From Candidatus Kuenenia stuttgartensis (GTDB taxonomy: Bacteria > Planctomycetota > Phycisphaerae > Phycisphaerales > SM1A02), in the NCBI GenBank assembly GCA_945902075.1, contig CAMDMA010000001.1, positions 62,001 to 126,000 of the forward strand: 64,000 nucleotides of DNA, written 5' to 3'. How positions within the stretch are numbered: the stretch's first letter is position 1; each line of letters begins with the position of its first letter. Made by a program: the position numbers and the translations under genes. Shown piece by piece: positions 19,667 through 28,635 of this stretch. The notes beneath the pieces were generated by a model, which saw only the letters and a program-made list of their open reading frames with translations, was not told the origin of the DNA and made no database searches.

Positions 19667-21949
19667 TTATTCAGCGGGCGATTCCGAAATCATCGCGAAC
19701 CTCGACCAACACTGTTCGGTTATTGAATCGATGCTCCACGCGAACCACGTGAACGGACTGGTCGCAGTAGACACAGCTGAAAATTCCATCTCAGTTGGAG
19801 CCAGATCACCGATTGAATCGGTCGATTTGGACATTGCCTCGAACTCGGGACCGTTGTCCGACTCTGGGCCGTCCTCATCATTTGAAGAGGCTGTCACTAT
19901 CGGTGACTCGATCGATACTTCCGCGTTCGCGACAGCACGTGGCGTGGGAACAGCCGACTCGAGCGAAAGTTCGCGATTGGCAGTCGAAGTCAAATTGCTC
20001 GCAGTGTTCGACGGCATTTCGGGAACTGTGACCCCAATATTTTTCTCGACTGCGCCGCGATCAATCGTGGCTGCAGAGCCTTGCCCGGTCGCCGGCATTA
20101 CCGCTGGAGCATCCGAAGGCGCACCTTCGCCATCGTTCGGCAACGCTGAGTCCCGCGGCATGTCGAGCATTCGCTGCATCATGCTGCGTTCATAATTGAT
20201 GTCTGCCGCGCTTCCACCCGAGCGGAGTTCTTCGCGCATGCGCACCATTTCTGGCTGAACATGCGATAACCGAAGGGAGTTTTCGACATGGTGCAACGCA
20301 AGTGCGCGGTCACCTTTCGCAAGCGCATCGAGTGCCTTCTGGTTTTGCGCAGTCGTCAGGGTGTCACGAGACCAGGGGAGAAGCCCTTCACGCGCACCGA
20401 TCCGCACCGCCGATGCAAACTGCTCGGCTTCGTCGGACCAGATCTTTGCGATGTCATCCTTCACGATCGTCGGTGTCACAAGGAAGATGATCTCAGTCCG
20501 CTTTAGTGTGTCGTCATATCCCTTAAATGCGTCGCCGATGATCGGGACGTCACCAAGTCCAGGAACTTGGCGTCGATCGATCGTTGTCTTTTCCTTGAAG
20601 AGACCACCGAGCACAAGTGTCTGCCCACTTTTCACTCGGACGTTTGTCACGATTTCATTGGTATCTTCGCTCGGTACAGGAAGCGTCGATCCTTGCGAGT
20701 CGGTCAGCTGCTCGGTCTTCGCCTCGCTCAGACTCGGCGCAAGTTCCATTCGGATTGACCCATCTGACGAGATGAACGGCCGGAAGATGAGCTTGATACC
20801 TGAGTCAAGGAATTCGACGCTCTGCGTCGTTGAGGTCTGGGTCGTTGTGGACGTGAGGTATCCGACGCGCTTGCCGATGAGAATTTGCGCACGCTGGCGG
20901 TTGAGAGCCATCACGCGTGGGCGGGCAAGAACTGTCGTGTCCGTGACGCTGTCAAGCATCCGAAGAAACACGGCAACATCATCTGAAACAACACCAACCT
21001 TGATTGTTGAGTCTTGCTTGAGATCGGTGACTTGCGTGCTTGTCGAATTGGCGACGCCCTCCGTCTGATTCACTTTTCCGTCGAAAAGGTCCTGCGCACC
21101 AGACAACGGACTCGTCAGGCTCGCCATGTCAAGATTTCCGATGATCGATACGTCGACACCAAAGCCGTCTTTTTGATCAACGTCAGTGCTTACGATCGTT
21201 GCCTCGACGACAACTTGTGCTGGAGGCGTATCAATTTCCTTCAGCAGTTGCTCGATGGCCTTCAAATTCTCGGGATAGTCACTGACCACGAGCATTCCTT
21301 GAAACGCCCAGCTGTCTGTTCCCCCGTCAGTCGCGGAAGCCTGAAAGCCCTTATCGACATCACCTACGAACGAAACTTTGCCCGCCTCGGAGAGGATCGG
21401 CGCAATGAACTCCCCTGCATCCTTGGCATTCAAATACTCGAGAGGAAAATTTCGGCTCGTCTTCTTCATACGCGAGCGCGTGAGGTCATCCCACTCCTCG
21501 CGAGTGTAAATGTAGACAAAGTTTCCCGACTCTTCGAGAAAGAGGTCGTTCGAGCGAAGTAATACGTCGAGCGCCTCGACAACGGTGACATCAAAGAGAT
21601 TGGCTGTCACCGTTCCTGAGACGCCCTTCGATGCAACGATATTGCGTCGACTCTGCATCGACAGCATTTGCAGGGCCTGCAGAATGTCGGTGTCTTGAAA
21701 TTGCACCGTGAATGTTTCAGCAACTGGCTGCCCTTCGGTGGGCTTCATTTGTGCCGCACCCGTCGCTGCAGGCGTTGGAGGCGTAGGAGCTTGGGCGAAA
21801 ACGACGCTCGCGGCCGCGAGGGTCGCAATGAACGTGGCTCGATGAGAGAGCACCCTAAATCGTCGGCACATAGCGCGCGGGGCGGTGGTGTGTGGAGTGT
21901 TGTTCGTCATGGTGTGATTCGGCGTGGCATTCGGCGTGGTATTCATCAT
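19667..21949 (-). CDS. Secretin (GspD/PilQ family)
   Basis: STN/N-domain segment LQMLSMQSRRNIVASKGVSGTVTANL, secretin C-domain VKSGQTLVLGGLFKEKTTIDRRQVPGLGDVPIIGDAFKG, EIIFLVTPTIV. Confidence 0.92.
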   Translation of the reverse strand: MMNTTPNATPNHTMTNNTPHTTAPRAMCRRFRVLSHRATFIATLAAASVVFAQAPTPPTPAATGAAQMKPTEGQPVAETFTVQFQDTDILQALQMLSMQSRRNIVASKGVSGTVTANLFDVTVVEALDVLLRSNDLFLEESGNFVYIYTREEWDDLTRSRMKKTSRNFPLEYLNAKDAGEFIAPILSEAGKVSFVGDVDKGFQASATDGGTDSWAFQGMLVVSDYPENLKAIEQLLKEIDTPPAQVVVEATIVSTDVDQKDGFGVDVSIIGNLDMASLTSPLSGAQDLFDGKVNQTEGVANSTSTQVTDLKQDSTIKVGVVSDDVAVFLRMLDSVTDTTVLARPRVMALNRQRAQILIGKRVGYLTSTTTQTSTTQSVEFLDSGIKLIFRPFISSDGSIRMELAPSLSEAKTEQLTDSQGSTLPVPSEDTNEIVTNVRVKSGQTLVLGGLFKEKTTIDRRQVPGLGDVPIIGDAFKGYDDTLKRTEIIFLVTPTIVKDDIAKIWSDEAEQFASAVRIGAREGLLPWSRDTLTTAQNQKALDALAKGDRALALHHVENSLRLSHVQPEMVRMREELRSGGSAADINYERSMMQRMLDMPRDSALPNDGEGAPSDAPAVMPATGQGSAATIDRGAVEKNIGVTVPEMPSNTASNLTSTANRELSLESAVPTPRAVANAEVSIESPIVTASSNDEDGPESDNGPEFEAMSKSTDSIGDLAPTEMEFSAVSTATSPFTWFAWSIDSITEQCWSRFAMISESPAE

Positions 21950-21993
21950 GGCGTGTTCCGCATTCGCGCTTCATTCGCGCGTCACTCTGAAGT

Positions 21994-22617
21994 TCACTCG
22001 ACGCTCGATCTTGGACTCGTTGGAAATCCGCGTAGCCTCAATTCAAACCGCGCTCCGTCATGCTCGATCACCGCTGCACTCTCGAGAAGCTCGATGAGTA
22101 CGAACCGGACGCCGTCCGCACCTTCAAGTGCGTCGCCGACCCGATAGGTCCTCCCATCAATCACAGCTATGGACAGGCCACGCCCGGCTGACTGCAATCG
22201 GAACCGCTCCGCTGCGCGCCGCACCGTTTCAATCACTTCCAACCGTCGATCATCGGCCGTTGGAAGCTGTGCCTTCGGCTCTATCGCCGCAGCGACTGGA
22301 ACTGGTACTTGCGGAGTTGGATTGGGGAATGTGTAGGAGTCAATCCGGAACGGATCTGATCGAATGTCGTCGGTGACGACGAAACCTGAATCAAACTCAA
22401 CTGGTGGCGCATCGACAACCAACGTCTCCGTTGGATCGTCTGCAATCGCGGTCTTCGGGAGGCTCGTCAAGATGCGAATTCGTGCCCACAGAAGAAGTCC
22501 CGCGGGCTTCACCCACGCGACAACCGCAAAGACGGTGAGTAACGCGATCGCGCTCCGCCGACTGCGAAACCAACTTACTTTTGCGGTCACTCGAGCATTG
22601 CCTGCTTCAGTTTTCAT
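21994..22617 (-). CDS. Bitopic membrane protein, candidate PilP/GspC-like component
   Basis: Single N-terminal TM; GLSIAVIDGRTYRVGDALEGADGVRFVLIELLESAAVIEHDGARFELRL resembles PilP/GspC beta domain; position after PilO-like gene. Confidence 0.55.
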   Translation of the reverse strand: MKTEAGNARVTAKVSWFRSRRSAIALLTVFAVVAWVKPAGLLLWARIRILTSLPKTAIADDPTETLVVDAPPVEFDSGFVVTDDIRSDPFRIDSYTFPNPTPQVPVPVAAAIEPKAQLPTADDRRLEVIETVRRAAERFRLQSAGRGLSIAVIDGRTYRVGDALEGADGVRFVLIELLESAAVIEHDGARFELRLRGFPTSPRSSVE

Positions 22618-23222
22618 GGTTCCTCCGTGGCAGCGTCTCCGATCGGCGCACTCGCCGATCCATAGACAGCGTCTAATTCGATTCGCGCCTCAACGAAACC
22701 CGCAGGGCTCGATGACTTCGCATTGGGAGCTTGATCAGCCACACGCGAAATCTCGATCCTGATTGGGCGCACAAGCTTTCGATCACCCTCTGCACGCGCG
22801 AGAATTTCCATAACGCGCGCAAAACTCGCTGTCATTTCAACAGTGACTGGAACTGCGCTGTAGCCGCTTGCCGACGGCATCGCGGGGACGACATCGCCTG
22901 CCACAATAGTTTGCGTCCCCACATCAGGACCAGCACCAATTGCAAGCATGCGCATCAGTGCGCCCTGATCTGCTTCCGAGGGAATATTGCGAAGCACCTG
23001 GCGCGATGCGACGCGCGCAGACTCCACCACCGCTCGCACCGCATCTCGTTCTCTTGTGAGTGTGTCAAATTGGGAGGCGCGCGAAAGCAGCCGACCTGAC
23101 TCGACTGCGCGAACCTCCGCACGCGTCCATGCGGGATATACGCTGAAACCACCAACCGCTCCGAACATCATCAACGCAGCCGCAAAGACGGAGAGTGACG
23201 CAGTTGATGGTCGACCACGCAT
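22614..23222 (-). CDS. PilO/GspM-like protein
   Basis: N-terminal TM plus coiled-coil; gene order PilM-N-O. Start taken at MRGRPSTASL; ORF is open to 23291. Confidence 0.6.
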   Translation of the reverse strand: MRGRPSTASLSVFAAALMMFGAVGGFSVYPAWTRAEVRAVESGRLLSRASQFDTLTRERDAVRAVVESARVASRQVLRNIPSEADQGALMRMLAIGAGPDVGTQTIVAGDVVPAMPSASGYSAVPVTVEMTASFARVMEILARAEGDRKLVRPIRIEISRVADQAPNAKSSSPAGFVEARIELDAVYGSASAPIGDAATEEP

Positions 23223-23230
23223 AAAACTCT

Positions 23231-23902
23231 TCACTTCGTACCTCCCGCTTGCTCGTCCGTAGATGCGCCTGCGATAACGGGAAGCTTCCATCGCCGATCA
23301 AGGTCGACCGTGAAAGTCACCCGGAATTCACGTGCATTTCGCCCAAGAAACTCACGACTTCGGCTCGATTCAAGGCTGACCTTTGAGACCGGCGCAAGAC
23401 CACCAAGCGCATCGACAATCGCACCAACATCTGACTCATCTGCCGCGATCCCGGATATTTCACCGCGTAGTTCGCGTGGCGCATCATTCTCTTTGCCGCT
23501 GCGTCGCACCTTCCGATTTGTCCCCTGCACATTTGCGTATTCGAGACCAATGCGCTCGAGAAGCGCGCCGCGCGGAAGACTCGAAGCAATCGCCTGTACG
23601 ACGCCACTCGCCGGGATCGGTACGCCGATCTTTCGTTGAACATCAAGTTTGGCTTGAATGTCAGACTGCTCATTCGCGAGTTGGGTGAGCTCCTGTTCAA
23701 TGGCGACAACTGGTGCACCCGACTGCTGCGCACCCTCGTAGAGAACTGTTGAATGCACATCGAGCCATCTTGCTCCTACGTACATCGCAAGCGTTGCCGC
23801 GAACAATCCCGATGCAGCGCGATAGATGCTGCGCGTCGATCGACCGCGGGAAACACGTGATGTTGTCGCTTGAGGAAGAAGTTCGAACGATCGATTGCTC
23901 AT
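23231..23902 (-). CDS. PilN/GspL-like protein
   Basis: MSNRSFELLP N-terminus, TM, coiled-coil, IASSLPRGALLERIGLEY fimbrial-assembly-like core; ATGA overlap with upstream PilM-like gene. Confidence 0.65.
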   Translation of the reverse strand: MSNRSFELLPQATTSRVSRGRSTRSIYRAASGLFAATLAMYVGARWLDVHSTVLYEGAQQSGAPVVAIEQELTQLANEQSDIQAKLDVQRKIGVPIPASGVVQAIASSLPRGALLERIGLEYANVQGTNRKVRRSGKENDAPRELRGEISGIAADESDVGAIVDALGGLAPVSKVSLESSRSREFLGRNAREFRVTFTVDLDRRWKLPVIAGASTDEQAGGTK

Positions 23903-25011
23903 GCGGCGACTCCATTCCCACGCGAATAACGGCCGCGACATGACAGCCCGTACGCGGCGATCCACGTGGCTGCGCCTTCGCGTTGAAAGTTGGCATCCGT
24001 TGCGGTTGCCGTTGGTAATTCCGCTTCAAACGCGCCGACGCTGGCGCGGCAGGTTTCCTCGATGATTCCGGCAAGCCTTGGTTCGAAACTATGCGGACCG
24101 GACAAAATGACCCTCGAAGGTTGGCCGCCACGAAACGTCACGCCGAAGTAGCGAAGACAGAGCGCGAGTTCGCCGGCGATCGCATCGATTGTCGGGCGCG
24201 TCGCTGCGAGCGCAGCCTCCTCCGCGACAGCATCGACGGTTGGTGCAACTCCGCGAATCGCCGCGATACGCCTTGCTCGAAGCACAGACGCAGAGCCGAG
24301 GGGGATGGCAAGCCGAGTCGACACTGCATGATCAAGCGCATCACCACCAAGTGCGATTTCGCGGCAAAAGGCGATTCGATCGCCACGAAGAACAAGCACT
24401 GTGGAACCAAAGTTTTCGATGTGAAGCACGGCGCGAATGTTTGTTAGGTCGGCATCGCGGCGTGTCCGACGTCCGAGCGCGCGGGCAATTGCTGCGAAGC
24501 GTGGTTCGACCGAAATTGGCTCGAAGCCCGCATCAATCAGTACGTCAAGCGCAGCCTCCAACTCAACAATGTTTGCTGAAACCACAAGCTGTTCTTCTCG
24601 TCCATCCGTCCCAGCTTGGGGAGCGCCAGTCGGCACAGAGTCTGCCACGATCGTTTCGCGCGGCATCGCGCTTCGCTCGGATGCTTCCCACGCGACCGCC
24701 TCGTGAAGGTCGTTCCCTACGAGTGCGGGAAGCCGCGCGACGTGCATCCGCGCAAATGGACTCGGTAGTCCGACAACAACCTCGCGACCCACGAATCGCT
24801 CGCGACGCATCGCGTTCGCAGCCGCTCGCGCACGCTCGACAAGATCTGCTGCAGGCTCGATACGCGCAGTTGTGCGAATCCTCGGTTCATCCACCCCAAG
24901 ACGCACCTGCATCGCGCGCGGCGTGTCAGCACCGAGATCAAGACCGATTGGACCAATGTTGTTCTGCCACGGCATTCGCCAACAGGGCATGGAAACCTCC
25001 GAGTCGCACAA
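23899..25011 (-). CDS. pilM: PilM-like actin-fold pilus assembly protein
   Basis: PIGLDLGADTPRAMQVRL, VVVGLPSPFARMHVARLP, AVLHIENFGSTVLVLRGDRIAFCREIALGGDALD. Confidence 0.8.
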   Translation of the reverse strand: MCDSEVSMPCWRMPWQNNIGPIGLDLGADTPRAMQVRLGVDEPRIRTTARIEPAADLVERARAAANAMRRERFVGREVVVGLPSPFARMHVARLPALVGNDLHEAVAWEASERSAMPRETIVADSVPTGAPQAGTDGREEQLVVSANIVELEAALDVLIDAGFEPISVEPRFAAIARALGRRTRRDADLTNIRAVLHIENFGSTVLVLRGDRIAFCREIALGGDALDHAVSTRLAIPLGSASVLRARRIAAIRGVAPTVDAVAEEAALAATRPTIDAIAGELALCLRYFGVTFRGGQPSRVILSGPHSFEPRLAGIIEETCRASVGAFEAELPTATATDANFQREGAATWIAAYGLSCRGRYSRGNGVAA

Positions 25012-25121
25012 GTGCGGCCTTTGGTGTCGTCGGCGTTTCGAGTGGCGCGCTTTGGCTCGGTTCTGCGGACCGTCGGGAATTCACCGGGATCTCACAGGTG
25101 TTCCGTCACGTCCATGCGCAG

Positions 25122-25721
25122 TTACTGCGCGTTTGCGAGCCGCATGACTCGAACCTTTCCCGTGAGCGGCGAAAGTTGGAGTCGATAGGCAGCATCCGGC
25201 GAGCGGAGGATCAAAGTGCCGCCAGTTCCTGGCAAACCTCCCGGTGCGACCGTGCCTCCGAGTTCATCGAAAGTAATGCTCCTCCCGCCGCTATCGATAC
25301 TCACGCCCTCAACACGAACGCTCGCGTAGCGACCGTCGTTGGAGAGATTCGTCATATACGCACCAGCTGTGGAACCACCACCGAGTGGATCATGGAGATA
25401 GTCGGCGGTTGCCGCGTCAAATGGCTCAGTGAGCGCATCCTCACTCACGCGAATCAGGCACCAGCCGCTTCCATCCGCGAAGAAATGCACACGACGGAAT
25501 CCTTGATTCGCGAGCGCATCACTCTGCGCAAAGGAAATATCAGAGATCAGCGCGCGCACCGCGGCTTGCGTGTCGAAATCTCCACGACCACTCATCGATG
25601 GAATGAGAATCGCCGCAGCGAGCCCAAGGATCGAGACGACAATTAGAACCTCAATGAGCGTATACGCGCGGCGAATCGCATGAATGGAAGTGTGGCATGG
25701 TCGCGTCATATGTATCGACAC
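25122..25721 (-). CDS. Pseudopilin (GspH-like)
   Basis: Prepilin signal RRAYTLIEVLIVVSILGLAAAILIPSM. Confidence 0.8.
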   Translation of the reverse strand: MSIHMTRPCHTSIHAIRRAYTLIEVLIVVSILGLAAAILIPSMSGRGDFDTQAAVRALISDISFAQSDALANQGFRRVHFFADGSGWCLIRVSEDALTEPFDAATADYLHDPLGGGSTAGAYMTNLSNDGRYASVRVEGVSIDSGGRSITFDELGGTVAPGGLPGTGGTLILRSPDAAYRLQLSPLTGKVRVMRLANAQ

Positions 25722-26132
25722 TTACTCGTTTCGCATCGCGTCGCGCAATTTGCTGTAGTCGATCTCGAGCTTGATCTTGTCGACTGGCATCTCATTAAAG
25801 TTTCCGATCGTGGTACGAACACGCCCACTCGTGAGCAGCGCGCGCAAGTCTGCAATCTCGCGACGAATCTCGCGCAACTCATTCACGAGTTCCGCGCGCT
25901 GGCGGCCGGAATCAAGCGCTTCTGATGTTCGATCGGCAATATCACTCTGCTGCATGGTGAGCGCGCTGGGTGCTGGTGGACCCGCGTCGGCTCGACCAAG
26001 GATTGGCGTTCCCGTAAGAAGAAGCGCCGCAACCCCGAGTCCACCAAACGCCGCAGCGGCGACGATGCGGAATCGGGTCCCGGAGCGGTTCGGCGGTTGG
26101 ATTGGTCGATCAGTGTTCGCGTTGAATTTCAT
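25722..26132 (-). CDS. Hypothetical membrane protein with coiled-coil, within pilus cluster
   Basis: MKFNANTDRPIQPPN start chosen; TM AAAAFGGLGVAALLLTG; helix ELREIRREIADLRALL. Confidence 0.6.
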   Translation of the reverse strand: MKFNANTDRPIQPPNRSGTRFRIVAAAAFGGLGVAALLLTGTPILGRADAGPPAPSALTMQQSDIADRTSEALDSGRQRAELVNELREIRREIADLRALLTSGRVRTTIGNFNEMPVDKIKLEIDYSKLRDAMRNE

Positions 26133-26261
26133 GGTTTTCCCCACGTCTTCTATCGTCGCGCGCGAAGTCAAACTCCCGCGAGTCATGGCGAATACGACGA
26201 ATCCCGCGTCAAGAGACCTGCTTCATCGAAACACTTGCTGCAGGCGCTGCGATCCGCACGC

Positions 26262-26654
26262 TCACCATGTTGGTGCTTCAGCAATGAGATCGGTATCGAC
26301 ACCGGCGTACAAAATGGTCAGCCTTGACCCATCCCAATTCCAGGAGTAGCCCTTCGGAAGTGTTGGATCGCGCTGAAGAAGCGGTTGCTGGCCGGCGTCC
26401 GGAGAAGTCATCGCTTCCCAGAGCGCATCGGTTCCATCCGCACCGCTCGCGATCGGCGTCACGCCTCCATGCCGAAGCCTGTACATCTCAATTTGGCCTC
26501 GGACCGCCGACAACTGCGATCGCGCAGCACTCGTCGTCGCTTCCGACATGAACCCCGTCATGTTGGGCACCACCAACGCGGCAAGGATGCCGAGGATGAT
26601 GACGACGGTCAGAATCTCGATGAGCGTGAAGCCGCGGCGAACTTTTTGAGTCAT
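26262..26654 (-). CDS. Pseudopilin (GspG-like)
   Basis: MTQKVRRG|FTLIEILTVVIILGILAALVVPNMTGF. Confidence 0.88.
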   Translation of the reverse strand: MTQKVRRGFTLIEILTVVIILGILAALVVPNMTGFMSEATTSAARSQLSAVRGQIEMYRLRHGGVTPIASGADGTDALWEAMTSPDAGQQPLLQRDPTLPKGYSWNWDGSRLTILYAGVDTDLIAEAPTW

Positions 26655-26769
26655 GCGATGTGCTCGTCTTTTCAGCCGGGGACACGGCCGGTTTAAGGAG
26701 TCCTCACTCCAGTCAAGCAAGCGGGCCGCGCGAATTTCTCCGCGCGGCTCGTGAATTCGATTCAGCCAA

Positions 26770-27171
26770 TCACCAATTCTCGATCTCTGCAGCGGTGAGG
26801 CCCTCAGGCAGGGTGGCACCGGTGAAGGTCACGTAGATCGTCTCAATGTTCGGCGATGACGCGAGATCACCCCAGCTGAACTCGTAACCAGTCGGAAGAG
26901 TTGGAGTCTTCTGGAGGTACGGGTCTTCGCCATTCGGCGGCGTCAGCAGATCGTTGAAATCAACGGGCAGATTGCCGTTGTTGCGAACACGGAAGAGCTC
27001 AATCTGGCTGCGAACGGTCTGCAGCTGACTCTTCACGCTGCTCTCGGCAGCTTCCTGCGAAGCGTTCGTGAACTGTGGGATCACGATTGCGGCAAGAATG
27101 CCGAGAATCACGACGACGATGAGAATTTCGATAAGCGTAAATCCACGGCGAATCGAGCGCTTTGCGTGCAT
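26770..27171 (-). CDS. Pseudopilin (GspG-like), paralogue of the preceding gene
   Basis: MHAKRSIRRG|FTLIEILIVVVILGILAAIVIPQFTNAS. Confidence 0.9.
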   Translation of the reverse strand: MHAKRSIRRGFTLIEILIVVVILGILAAIVIPQFTNASQEAAESSVKSQLQTVRSQIELFRVRNNGNLPVDFNDLLTPPNGEDPYLQKTPTLPTGYEFSWGDLASSPNIETIYVTFTGATLPEGLTAAEIENW

Positions 27172-27567
27172 AGTTCGATGCTCCTTACCTCGGATGACTG
27201 ACAGTGATAGGCAAACCGACCCGAGGAATTCGCTCGGTCGCCTTATAGCTTTCGTGTGGACCCACGCGGGCCCCTCGGAAATGCCGCCGCGGACTATTCG
27301 CCCGCGACGACGAGGCTCGAAATCCCTCCCTGAGGCCGCGCCCCTCCCTCGAAGCACGCAGCCAAGGATTTGAACACTGAAAGATCGGCGCACGAGCGCT
27401 TTCAAATCACCTCATGACGCGATTCACCTGTAGGAAAGATGTCGATCCCCTTGCGTATCCCGCGTGGCCGTCACAGATCGACGTCGTGGGACTCGCACGA
27501 GCGTCCAACCGCCACATCGCACGCGCGATTGAGCGGAAAACGCAGCAGTACGACGTTGGGCTTCGCG

Positions 27568-27942
27568 TCAGAGAAAGTGCGCGCCATCGAAGCGAATCGC
27601 GATACGAAAGCGACCTTCACCGAAGTTATCGCAGCGCATGACGATTCCCGTCGCGGGGCGCCCGTTGGGATCGCTGAATCCCACGCTGACGCGCATGTTT
27701 TCTGCGACCGGCGTTATCGAATTTCCAGCGAGCCACCACGGCGAACCATCGAGCCCGTGAAGCTCGACAACCAAACCGAGCTCGTGTCCAAGCGAGAGAA
27801 TCGTCGCGTTGCCCGGAATGCGCCAACGCGGCGAAGTCCGGCGATCGAGCCGAAACTCTGAGCGAAGACGCCCACGGCCAGGCCAGTCAACGTTGCTGAG
27901 GATCCGCTCGAAGGAAGAGTGCGTCGCGGTCATGGTGTGCAT
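27568..27942 (-). CDS. Small PilZ-like domain protein
   Basis: RLDRRTSPRWRIPGNATILSLG...VSVGFSDPNGRPATGIVMRCDNFGEGRFRIAIRFDG; internal ATG at 27942 chosen over the 389-aa ORF start, whose N-terminus is low-complexity antisense of serC. Confidence 0.6.
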   Translation of the reverse strand: MHTMTATHSSFERILSNVDWPGRGRLRSEFRLDRRTSPRWRIPGNATILSLGHELGLVVELHGLDGSPWWLAGNSITPVAENMRVSVGFSDPNGRPATGIVMRCDNFGEGRFRIAIRFDGAHFL

Positions 27943-28044
27943 TGGGACGAAAGCATTTCGGCAACGACTGCGCGTGCGCTTGAGATTCTGCGGACACCGC
28001 AGTTCCTGCGGCCGATCCGGCAAGAATCGCTGTATAAAACCAGC

Positions 28045-28596
28045 ATGAAGTTCGCACCCGCGCCCAGGATCGGCGTCCCTGCTGGCACCGCGGCGGCCAT
28101 CGTCATCGCGACCTCTCCGTCTACGGATCCGCTGCTCGACTCGCGTCGGTACGCGCGATTTGCCGCGCTGCCAGCTCCTGAGATGCACGCGGCATTTGAA
28201 GCGCTTGTCGCAAGTGGCGTCTATGTGATCCTTGAACGGCGAATCCTCGTACTCCGCATTCTCCAAGCAGAGACGCGCGCAATTGCCGCCATCGTGTCCG
28301 TTGAGGACACGCAACCTGCGCGTCCGGGAATCCATCCGATCACGCAAACGATTTCGATAACGGACCCCTCCGGCGCACTCGGCACACTGCTCGATTTCTC
28401 CACCAAACAGCGGCCGGTCTTCCACGGCTCGACCCCTGATGGCATCACCCTCTCTGGTTTCGAGGCGGACGACGAACCAGCGCTCATTGCGGCGCTTGAA
28501 ACGCTCTTCCCGGTGCAGCTGCGTCAGCCCGGTGTTTGGGCGGTTTTCGCTGGTATCGAGGCCATCGTTCCCGCAGGACTCGTCCTCGAACTTTGA
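28045..28596 (+). CDS. Hypothetical protein
   Basis: Intact ORF (MKFAPAPRIGV...), open from 27919; no recognisable family. Confidence 0.55.
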   Translation: MKFAPAPRIGVPAGTAAAIVIATSPSTDPLLDSRRYARFAALPAPEMHAAFEALVASGVYVILERRILVLRILQAETRAIAAIVSVEDTQPARPGIHPITQTISITDPSGALGTLLDFSTKQRPVFHGSTPDGITLSGFEADDEPALIAALETLFPVQLRQPGVWAVFAGIEAIVPAGLVLEL

Positions 28597-28635
28597 AATC
28601 GTCCCGACAAGATGCGCTGCTAAACTCGGCCTCTC

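Noticed and set aside
24189-25646. 485-aa plus-strand ORF
   Set aside because: Antisense to the PilM-like and pseudopilin genes; Arg/Ser/Gln-rich composition typical of shadow ORFs in GC-rich DNA.
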